Origin: Branchinecta lynchi | Taxonomy: Eukaryota; Arthropoda; Branchiopoda; Anostraca; Branchinectidae | Assembly: GCA_023053575.1 (NCBI GenBank) | Contig: JAKZAP010000007.1 | Location: 13,545,508 to 13,609,507, forward strand | Direction: 5' to 3' | DNA: 64,000 nucleotides | Part shown: positions 34,301-46,300 of the stretch, one piece after another | Layout of the letters: the number at the start of each line of letters is the position of its first letter | Numbering within the stretch: position 1 is the first letter of the stretch | The notes under the pieces: generated by a model | Seen by the model: the letters and a program-made list of their open reading frames with translations, nothing else | Database searches by the model: none | What the model was told of the DNA's origin: nothing | Position numbers and translations under genes: made by a program

Positions 34301-37300
34301 TCGCCGCCCCCTCCCACTGTACTATGAACTTCAAATAAAACGCAACTCAGGTTGGCAGAAAGGCTCTAAGAGCTCTATTCTATCAAGCTTGTATTTGCTC
34401 CCCTCAAGTAGCCTACTGCCTTTTCGGTAGTTGGACCCAGCATCGATCCCTCTTTTATCTGCCGTCGCCTTCGCTTTCGCGATAGCTTTTCTGCCATCGT
34501 TTCCACTTTACTCTGACTGGACCTGTTGCATTTGCCCCACAAAACCTGTGACATATTGGTGTCTAAGAAGCTCGGCCCTTTCCTTTTCACCAACTATTAA
34601 CGAGAAATTTCGCTTTTTCCGCTTCATACTCATGTGCTTTTCCACCTTCACGGTCTTACCGCTCGCACAATTCCTAGCTCACTTGGTCGAAGAAATCGAA
34701 CTTGTGACAAATCGCAAAATTCTGCGATAGCTGTTAGCTGGCAGGGCAGATCTCTTCTGCGTCTCGGACATTAAAGTAACCGTCATAAAGGCCAGCAGTT
34801 ATGATGTTGACGAGAAAACAAAACCGAATGACAACAAATCCATCATGGACCTTATTCACTCCGAAGTGTGAACTCAATAGTTGCGTTTTTGCAGATACAA
34901 TGGTATCTGTTACCACGGTAACTGAATCTTCTATTAGTCGTTTTTGCAGTCACCGTGGTAACTGCACGGTTGCTCTGCAAAAACGACTATTGTTACAACA
35001 CTAAACGTCTTTGCCACCAATCTGACGAAATTTGATGAAAGTGAGATGACTTTTCAGATACCACGACCAGTTACCACGGTCGGACAGTAGTATCTGAATA
35101 TCAGATACCACGATAATTGGCCAGATGCCACGATAACTGCAAAAACACCTTTTGACCGTGGTATCGTATACCACGCTAACTGCAAAAACGACTTTTGACC
35201 GTGGTATCAGATACCATGGTATCTGCAAAAAACGCAACTAATGTAAAACCTATCATGCTGCGTTTCTTCTAAACAAAGATGTATCCCGAAAATAATTTTC
35301 GAGCTCCAGAACCAATTCACAATGAATGCATGGATGACTGCAGTTCGGTTGTCACTACACTTGACATTAATTCTGTTTAGACATTTGTTTAGATATTTAA
35401 TTCTAAGTTCAACTTACCTTGTTACAAACAAGGAAAACAGCAACGTCCCAGCAATCTGCCAGACAATAAAGGACTTCCCGTCTTTCCTCCTGTTGAACAT
35501 CGCAGCAAGTTGCCATACGAATGGCACGACGAGAAAATGCAATAAGTATGGCAAGATGGGGAATAGGTAGTGAGTAAACTCCTTAGTTCCAAATATCTTG
35601 GATCCTTGCATGAGTACGTTGAAGTGGAAGAAGTTATAAGGGTTGAAGACGAACTTCTGGCAGAAGTAGGAGTCGACCGCTACGGATATTCCAAGTAGCA
35701 ACAAACTGAAAAAGAGAACAACCTGTTAAAATCATTAAAGGACACCTCGCACTATTTGGTCTTTAACTTACAGTATTTTAAATATTTGAATACTTTAAAA
35801 CTATGCTGTGCTTTCAACAAATAGCCCACGGAGTTGGCTGTTTTAAGCCTTTTCAGAAATCGGTTGACTTGTCGCGAAAACAGGGAAATAATTTACATAA
35901 CTGGTTTTCTGATGGAAAAACTTCTCGCAGACAACCGTCGACAGCGTGATACACATCGAAGGTAGCAAAACACGGCAAGTGAGAAAATCAACGAGGTTTT
36001 GTTAGAGGGGTTAGAATATACCGTACGAAATTGGGGTCTCCGGGTTTAGAAATACACGGAGTGATTATGAAAGTAGGTCGTATTAGAATTATAGGTAAGA
36101 CAGGTCCTTTAACTTTTCTAGGAACGAACGATAGGAACTTCTGATACGAGATAAGATTTAAGCACGTTAATGCAGATACCATGGTATCTGGCTCCATGGC
36201 GACTGAATCTGCATTTTGTCGTTTTTGCAAGTACCGTGGTATCTGATCCTGCGGTTGCTCTGCAAAAACGACAAATGCCAAATTTGCGCTTTTAGAAATC
36301 CTCCCGAAAGAAATACTGATATACAAGCACATCACAAGTGCCAACCTTACTTCCCACCAATTTGAGATTGTGTGGCACTTGCAGGGTTGGGTCAGACGAT
36401 GAAAGTGGGAATGTATAAAATTGTGGGTTTATGGTAATCATTTGTAAGCAAAACCCTTGAGGCACGAAAGATCCTCGGCCCTAGTAAGCTCAGCTATTAG
36501 TAAGCTCAAAAGTATTTTTTGTCCTTTACGGTTGAACACGTACTTTGAGGAATGTATCTGTAAGCAGATCGCAAGCATTGCCCGGATCCTGTCCGGTTCT
36601 GCAAATGATTAATCTAGAGCATTTACTTCATCTTTCTAACAAGTAAGTCTCCCCATCAATTCCCTTCCAGCACTCGGAACCGGTCCGGACTTGAAACGAG
36701 AGTTCAAAGACATTGGTCTTCTCAATTATCAAGTTTCATTCGGAGGACTTCCCCCGTTCGAAAGTTGCGTGCAGAAGATTCCAAGTTCTCTGTCCCTCCA
36801 TTCTCCCTACGATGCCCGAATCGGGGAAGTGACTATTTCCGAGTCGATCTGGCCAGGTCCTTGACAAGCCTACCAAGTTTTATTGTCCTAGCACATCTGA
36901 AAGTACTTTAATTCGGGGACACCGGAATCCCCCCTCCCCCGTCCAACTCCCCCAACAGTGTCCTAAGCTGTTTGGTTCTGTAGATGATGTTGCCTATCTA
37001 GGACGTGCACTTGTTCTTCCCACCAAGTGGCGTTTTAACCCTCCGCTCTAAACATGTCACGGGATGTCCCCCCCCCCAAAAAAAAAACAAATCTGAAACA
37101 CTTGACCTTTCCAGATTAAGTTTCAGATCCGATCACCCGATCATCCATGCCAAAAGATTCCGGATTACACTCCCTCCACGCCCGATGGTCGGATCGGGAT
37201 AGTGACCATTTCCGAACCAATCTGACCGGGTCCCTCCCGGCCCTCCAGCTCCCCCCACGGTGCCCGGATCCGGTCCGGTTCTGTCAATAATCTTGTGCTT

Positions 37301-40300
37301 GTTTGTCCCACCAATTTCATCCCGATTCCTCGACTCTAAGTGTATCACAAGATTTCAGATCCCCCTCCCCCCCCCCTCCAGTTCAACATCGAATCCAGTT
37401 CGGACTTAAAATGAGACACCTTAGACGTGAGATCTTTCCAAATATCAAGTTTCATTAAATCTTGTTCACCCGTCCAAAAGTTAAACATACCTCAAGACTC
37501 CAGATTCCCACTCCCCCCACGATCCTCGGAACAGGGAAGTGACTATTTCCAAGTTAGTTCGGTGGGGTCCCTGATACGCATGCCAAGTTTCATCGTTCTA
37601 GCGCATCTGGAAGTACCCCGATTCGAGAACAGTGGACCACCCGACCGACCGACAGACAGACAGACCGACGAAAAATATTTTGCTATCGGTATTTCGCACT
37701 TGAGCGTAGCTGCAAGTGCCATTCAAACTAGACCTTGTGTTTGTAATGATGAAAATGATAAAGAATCTGTGGTATCGGATACCATGGTATCTGCAAACGC
37801 TCTTATTTCTGCACTTAGAGCCAACGGCCAATACATCTGCCAAATCTCCGGTTTCGGCCGGATTCACGGCGAACTACTTGTCCAGCAAAAACTAAAGCTC
37901 CGAAACGAATTCAGCATATCTCCTTACGCCTCTATTGAACATTTAATCAACTTCAGATAAAGCCATTTTCAGGTTTTGGCCGGATTCCCGGCGAACTGTT
38001 TGTCGAACGAGATAATAATTTTCATACGTGGATTCAGCATGCCTCCTTACCACCAATTATCTTCAGATAAAACTTTTGCTTAAAACAAATTTTCCGGTTT
38101 CAGCCGGATTCCGCTCCGAACTATATGTTCGGGTAGAAAATGATTGTCAAACGCGGATTCAATGAGTGATATTACTCATTTTTAAGACAAAAGTCACAAA
38201 CGGAGTATGAAAAAAAAGAAGAATCGACTTCAGCTAGAACAATTACTTTTAACAAATTTTCTGGTTCTGGCCGGATTCTGGGCGAACTACTTGCCCGACG
38301 AGAAAATGATTTTCATATAAATGTCCAGCATGTCTTCTTACCCCGAAGTCGAAAATCTAATGAACGTTAAATAAAACTTTTATTTTTAACAAACTTTCCG
38401 GTTTTCAGCGGATTCCGGACGAACTAGTTGTCCGGCCAGAAAAAATTTTCATGTTCTGTTCAGCATGTCTTCTTACCGCTATATCGACTATCTCATTAGC
38501 TGTTAAAATATTTTGTTCGCTCTTGAAACCCCCACCCCTAAATGTAGGGCTAAATATCCCAACTCGACTTTGTCTCTTGACCCAAAGAATCCTCACACCA
38601 AGTTTCATCAAAATATCTCGACTAGAAATATCCTCGAATTATGTTTTGGGATCCCACAAAGTGAATGAAGAATGGATGTGTAGCGTCAGGGGTAATAGTT
38701 GCTTTGGAAGTATTAAACAGATGGCGAGGTCCGTCAGGGTAGCCCTAGCCCATACGGATAGGTGCTTATAGGGGGGATCTTTTTTTGTTTTTGTTTTTGG
38801 GATCCCAAAGCATAAGTGGAGGGATACCTATGACTTAGTAAAAGTTGCCCGTCCGTCCGTCCATCTGTCCGTCCATCTGTGAGCACGATAACTCTCGAAG
38901 GGAATCAGATCTACAAAAACTTGGCGTGAGAATTCTTTGGGTCAAGGGACAGGTAAGTTCGTAGATGGGCCTAAGCTGTAAAGTTTGGGGAGGGGGTTTC
39001 AGATTAAGGGGCGAAAATAATAATTCTAAATTTAACTGAGATGACCATGTCTATGAAATGACGAGGTAAGCGAATTTTTCTATTAGAAATCTAAACACTC
39101 GCCGTCGTTTTTGTTTAGTAGTGAATTGTTACTAAATTGTTATAGAATGTGCATAAGGTCAATTGTTGAACACGCTTGTCCTGCTTGGCACGCAGGGTTG
39201 ACCGAAGAGCAATCTGAAGGAGAGTGTAAAAAAACGAGCCGTGAATATTATATTAGGTCAGGAGCAGTTTGATTACAATCAAAATCTCGAGAAGTTCCAA
39301 CTCCAAAGACTGCCTTGCAGACTCCACGATCTAACCATGAGTTTTGGTGAAAACAAAAAGTATTTATGTCGGGGAAGCATCGGAACCCTCTCCCACCCGA
39401 GGAGCCACAGCCAAGGTATACACCAAGGCACCAAAATAGATGTGTGCCTTGCAGAGCATCAGCGTCTTCCCGATACAGGCGCTCGTTCAGGCAATCGGGG
39501 ACGTCACGTCTGCGGGGGGAGGGGGACGCCTCCCAACCAAAGTTGCCGGCCAGTCGGTAAAAAATAACCCAGTTGGCGCGAAGTGCCAAAATTTTTCGTA
39601 AAAAAAAAGCCGTTTTTATAGCACTTGAGCTTACTCAAGTGCCGTATAGCGATCGTACTGTCTGTCTGTCGGTCGGTCTGTCCGCATTTTGCTAGTTTGG
39701 GCGCTTCCACACAAGCTAGGACGACAAAACTTGGCAGGCATATCAGGGACCCGACTAGATTAACTTGGAAATAATCACTTCCCTTCTGGCCATAGTAGGG
39801 GGAGTGGAGGGATGGGGAATCCTGAAATTAGCAACATGCATAACTTTGGAACGGGTAATCGGACGTGCATGAAACTTGACAGGTGTCAAGAATAAGTGCC
39901 GTAGATGTTCAGTTTAAAATCCGGGCCGGGTACGGTAACTAGGGGGGGGGGGGGGAGGGCTGGAAGGGGGTACGGTAAATCTTATCAAAGGTTTAGAGTT
40001 GAGGGATTGGGATGGACTTGGGTGGAAGAACAAGCATAAACCCTAGATACATTGATGACAAAATAGGACCAGATCGTGTCACAGTTGGGGGAGTTGGAGG
40101 GGTTTCCGGGAATTCCAGTTATCTCCAGTTAGGGTACTTCCAGGTGTGCTAGGAACATGAAAACTTGCAGGCATATTAGGGACTCTACTATATTGAGTTG
40201 AAAATAGTCCCTTTCCCTATTCTATGTTCTATTACACCGTACTTTCACCGTACACCGGACTTTAATGTTTTGACGACCAGAGGTGTTGCTCTGCATGGCG

Positions 40301-43300
40301 CTGTTTTCACATGGCGCTGTTTTTGCTTTCGCGGTACTGACCATCGCAGTTTTCTATTTTCGCTGTTTTGACATATAACCCTATAGCACAGTGGTATTAA
40401 CAACAAGCTTTAAGACAAAATCTGGCATCCGCAGCCACAACCGCATCTCCGCATACTTTTACGACGATACAGAAGAGAAAATTTCAAGTAGCCTACGCTA
40501 CTGACCTCGGCAAAATTGCCTTTTTGAAAGATCGGTAGAAACTGTCCCAGTCTCGGTACAGATGGGAGATTCCAATAGGTATAAAAACAACTATGCAGGT
40601 ACAGCGAACGCAGAAGGCAAACGCGGCGAGAATCATGTACTGCCAGTAGCTTCTCCCTGAAAGAATAGAGCGATTACATACTGTACGACGTTATCTACTG
40701 CTTCCTGGCCGAAGCTTGAAAATTAAGTGTCTTTTTTTGTGTGTTTATATGTTTATTTATTTTTCTTTCATTTCTTCCACTTTTTCGGAATAGCGGGTTA
40801 TAAGTAAATTACTTAAGTTAGGTCTTCACCTTCCGGAATCTGGGTTCCCAGATTTTTCGAGATTTCTTTTGAATTTCTTCTGCGATACTGAAAAATTTCG
40901 GAAATCTGCAAGTTCAAAAGCCCCTTTTTTCTGGATTATTTTGATATACGTTTGGACCGGTTCATATTCCAGATGCAATTTACAGAAAACCAAAGGATAA
41001 TCCGGAAGCCGAGATTCCGGAAGTTCCGGGAGGTGAAGACCGGACTTTACCTACTGTTATCCGCAAGCGATTCACCTCGGCGTGAGATAATGACGGTGTA
41101 CTTGTGGGGATCGACTATAAAGAGGCACGGCATGGCACGGCATGGCGCACGAGTCACGTGTAACAAAAATAGATTAGCAAGTAGTAGAAGTAGACAAGGG
41201 AGTGAGAGTTCGTAACTCCTGAGCCTAAAAGAAGGCAGGTTAGAACATTGTTCCTGCCCCTCACTCTGAAGCCTATGGAAGGGCCCTTTTAGTTTTCGTG
41301 CCTCTTTTTAGTACTCGTGCCTGCTACACTATGTCGTGCCTTGCCGTGCCTCTTTTTAGTCGATCCCGGCCGTACTTGTACTTGCCTATCGAATTAGGCT
41401 GTTCAGACGAAAGGTTCCGGAAGATTGTCTCCTCGGCAATAACCGTTCGCGTTTTGGATTTAGCAGACGATTTCCATTGCCCTGTGGCAGCACCTTGTCA
41501 TCAATGCGTCTTACTTTTACAAGTAGTCTCGACGGCGATCCGCGACATCATGCCTGTTGAAAACATCATATCAAAGAACTTGAGGTGTGTTCTCGCCGGT
41601 CCCCGAGGACTCCTTTTGGGAAGTTCCCCGCGGACGGGGAATGCTCCGATTGTCATCACCATCATCAAAAACTGAACCTCTTTCAGATTCAGTGGGGAAT
41701 CGAGTCTGGGAATTGCTGGCGTTCTTGGTTTTTGAAAAACAGATGTTAGGATGGTTAATAAAAATTTCCGAGAAAAATATTGAGTTTGGTTATGGTTTAA
41801 AACTGATTTTGAGAAAAAACATATTTTTAATTGTGGTTACGATTTTTTGTTTTCAGGTAATAACAAGGCAAACACAATCAGAACAAAAAAAAATAAAAAT
41901 AAAATGGATACTGATTCCGTCACCTGAATATTTTTTTTTGTTTTCGAACACAATCCATTCTGGAAGCATTCGCCGTGTTATCGTAGTTTTCCGAGCTCGG
42001 AACCCGCATGGAGAGACTTCATCTATTCTCGCCGTTCCCCCATTCCCCGAGGAGTCCCCGGGGTACTGCGAGATTATGACTTCGGCCGTATTTTGCATCA
42101 GGCCCGGTATGGACTTTGACTCCTGCCTACCAATATTCAGACCTCTGAGATCTCAATTATCAGAAGCTTTCTTTGTGCGTCTTCTGCAGGGGGTGATGAC
42201 TAGTAGCGAACTGAAGTGTACGTACCCTTTTCTATGATGAAGGGATATAGGTACAGCACTATTAACAGCAGCGACATCTCCACTGCATTTGTAAGGACTC
42301 GCACACCGGTTGTGAAGACATACCAGTTCGAGAGAAGGAAGAATGTCATGATGTTCGCTGTCCTGTCACCAAAATGCTGGCGAACAAACTTGGTGAATAA
42401 ATAGTCGCCCGTTGCTGCTAAACATGCTTCCATCAAGCGTGGCACAAGAATCTAAAAAAAAAAAAATTTAACTGACTGATCAATGAATACTCTTGATGGC
42501 TATCTCTCCCTGCAGATGCAGAATCTCCGGGTACCTGCGGAAGAAAGGAAGAAACGGTGTCAAAGCTGCGCTGACTCGGGATTTGAGTCGTTGAGTTTGA
42601 GTCGTTACGGACACGTTTACTCTTTCTTCCTGAAAATCACTGGCGTGTTTTGGTCTTAAGTTTGGTCTTCACCTCCCGGAACTTCCGGAATCTGGGCTTC
42701 CAGATTATTCTTTGACGTCTTCTGTAAGTTGCATCTGGAATATGAACCAGTCCAAACGTATATCAAAATAATCCTGAAAAAAGGGGCTTTTGAAATTCCA
42801 GATTTCCGGATCGCAGAAGAAATTCAAAAAAATCTCGAAAAATCTGGGAACCCAGATTCCGGAAGGTGAAGGCTCATCTTTAGTCATATAGAGTATTGGG
42901 ATCATAATGAATTGGGTTCAGGCGGACTGCACTGCAGGGGAACGGTGAGGAAAAGCGGGCAGTGCAGTCAGACAATTCTACTGCACTTTCGTCGTGTTCT
43001 CAGGATCGAGCGAGGTTAACGCGGAATACTAGGGTACGGGAGCATGAGCACAAGCAGGCAATGCAGTCAACGTTCAAGGGCAAGGGTCAACAGAATCAAC
43101 ATTGAAAACAAAATGTTAATTTTCACTAAAACTGTTCTGCTACTACTACTACTACTACAATTCTCTTGCAAAACTATCACAAACATTAAAACAAGCACTG
43201 CACAGAAACAAACTTCGTACAAGGAGACATAAAGTTGTTGTTTTATGTAAGACAAAATGCGAATTTCTATTCTTCACAGTGCTTGTGTAAAGTATTTAAA

Positions 43301-46300
43301 GTTTATGTGATGGATAAAAAAAAGAGCTAGAAGCTCATATGGCACTTGCAATGTTGAGTCGTAGGATGAAAGTGGGAGTTCGTCAATCTGTGGGTTTATG
43401 CGCATAATAAGAACACCGAGCACATTGAACAGCCTCGTCCTCTCGCCCCCTCGAAATTTATGCACGCCCCAGGTTTCCGGATTTACACTCCCCCGTCGGA
43501 TTTAGGAATTGTCAAGTTCCAAATCAATCTTGTCGGATCACTGATACCTGCCAAGTTTCATTGCCCTAGCACATCTGGAAGTACCTAAACTCGCGATCCC
43601 TGTAATTCCAGACCCCCCCCCCCCCCAACTATCTAGGACTTATGCTTGTTCGTCGCACCAAATTCCATCCCGATCTCTCCACTCTAAGCGTGTCATGAGA
43701 TTTGCGGTGCCCCCCCCCCCCCCCCTCCAACACCTCAACTGTTATTTGATCCGGTCCGTACTGAGACATACATGATCTTGCCAGTTATCAAGTTTCATTC
43801 AGATCCTATCACCCGTTCAGAAGTTATGCGTTCCGCGTGCCACAAGATTCCGGATTCCTCCTCGCTCCACTCCCCCTAGAATCGTCGGATTGGGGTGAGT
43901 ATATCAAAGTAAATCTGGTAGGGTCCCTAATACGCCTGCATTTTTGATTGTCCTAGCACATCTGGAAGTAGCCTAACTCGCGATCACTGGACCGCCCAAC
44001 CAACCAAAGCAGACCACTCGTTCCAGACTTACGCATGTCACTAGATTTACACGCCCATCCCTCCAAGTCCCCGAAACTGACGATTAATCTGGGCAGGTCC
44101 CTAATATGCCTGCCAAGTTTCATTGTCCTAGCACATCTGGAATCACCTTAACTCGCGATCATCTCCTGCCCCTCAGATCGAAACTGCTCCCCAGTTCCCA
44201 GACCCAGTCCAGTTCCATATACGGGATATCTCCGGCTCATACTTGGCCAACCTAGTTCCATGTCGATCCCCAACCTTCAACTCCGCCTACAGTTACTGAA
44301 TTCGGTCTGGACTTGAAATGAAACCCCAGACACACGGGCTCTTGCCAATTATCAAGTTTCGTTCAAAAACCCGATCGCAAGTTATTCAAGCCAGAATATT
44401 CCGGATTCCCATCCCTCCACTCTCCCCACGACGGCCGGATCGAGGAAGTGACTATTACCACGTCCACCTGGTCGCGTCCCTGATAAGCCTGTCAAGTTTC
44501 ATCGTCTAGCACATCCTGAAGTACCTTCTCAGGACCACCGGAATTCCGGACTCCTTCCTCCAACTCCCCACAGTGTCCGGGTCCGGTCCGACTCTGAATA
44601 TGATGCATCTAGGGGTTGTGCTTGTTCTTCCCACCAATTTTCATCCCGATCTCTCAACTCTATGTGTGTCCCAAGATTTCCAACTCCCCCCCCCCCTCTC
44701 CAACTCCCCCTCCGACGGATGCGGCCCGGACTTTGAGCGGGGCATTTGATCCACGAGGTCTTTCCTCAAGTTTCTTTAGATTCCGGATTCCCCCTCCTTC
44801 CATTCCCCCCCACGATGGTCGGATTGGGGGACTGGCTATTTCCAAGTTAATCTGGTCGGATTCCTGACACCTCTGCCAAGTTTCATCGTCCTAGCACATA
44901 TAGAAGTAGCTTCACTTGGGATCACCGGAATTCCGGAACCCCCTTCTACTCCCCCCACGGTGCCCGGATCCGGTCCGGTTCTGTCAAATGATGTAGGCTA
45001 TCTAGGGCTTATGCATGTTGTTCTTCCCAAAAAGTTTCATCCCGATCTCTCCATTCTAAACGTGTCACGATATTTCCCCCTCCACCCCACCCCCACCCCC
45101 CTCACATTAATCGGATCCGGTCCGAACTTGAAATAAAATATCTGTTACACGAGGTCTTTCCAAATATTAAGTTTCATTAAGATTCGACTTCGACAATTAC
45201 ACATACCTAAAGATTCGGGATTCCCCCTCTTTCCACTCCCTCCACGATGGTTGAGTCGGGTAACTAACTATGCCCAGGTCAGTTTGGTCAGGTCTGTGAT
45301 ACGCCAGACAAGTTTCGTCGTCCTTGCACATCTGGAAGTACCCTGACTTGCGATCAGCGGACCGACCAACCGACAGACGTAGACCGACGGAAAAATGATC
45401 GCTATATGGCACTTGGCCGAAGGTAAGTGCCATAGAAACTTGAACAGTGCTTGTCGAAACAGGTAAAAGTGCCATATGAGAGTAACATTTGCTGGGGATG
45501 GGTTGGTATCGCTTTCCCGTATCCTGAAATCTACAAACCCCAAATGTATCGTAGAGGTTTGTAAATATGTGGCTAAGAGGCTAAGCCACAGCCTCAGTCT
45601 CAGCTGAGATTCAGTGGCTAAGATTCAGTCTCAGGAATGAAAGTTTAGCTTAGATTACGTAGAATAGTATTCTAGAGGTGTAATTGTTTATTTGTATAGT
45701 GAAAAGTGTATAAAATCTTGTATGGCCTTTTGGCTCAATAAACAAGCGTTATGCTGAGGGTAGTCCTACAGAAGGTGTAAAGATTTATATTTACCAAATA
45801 ATAAGGTTTGTCCAAGCCGAATAGCTCAAGTACGTAATAGGCAGAGCTGAAGAAAAGAGGATACAAGAAACTTCTGAGACCCTCTTTCCATTCCCATGTC
45901 ACGACACCGTACCTGAAAGTAAATATCACGAAGTCAGTGATTTTAGCCAGGCAAAGAGGTGGGGCTATATGCTGCCAGTACTAAAGCCGCGCTTAACTCT
46001 TGGAATACATGAATTGTGGGTCCTCACATTAGGTTCAATTCGACAACAAAACGTGTGATTGAGATTGCAAGGTTCGTCTTCCGGTTTGTTAAATGCGAAA
46101 AGTGTTACTGACACGAGACCTTTTCAATTCAATTTATTCTCAAAACCGAAAAAACGGTCAAGCCAATTTGGTGGTCCTCGTCCATATTAACACTAGATAT
46201 ATAAACAAAAAAATTCTACACTAGTTTGGATATAACAAAGACTTGTCAACATAACACAAAATATTCAAATTTGTATACAGATAAAGATGCGAGTTAAAAA

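Noticed and set aside
41587..42237. 216-aa plus-strand open frame
   Set aside because: It spans a dispersed repeat and the antisense of PIG-B exon 3, with no recognisable motif.
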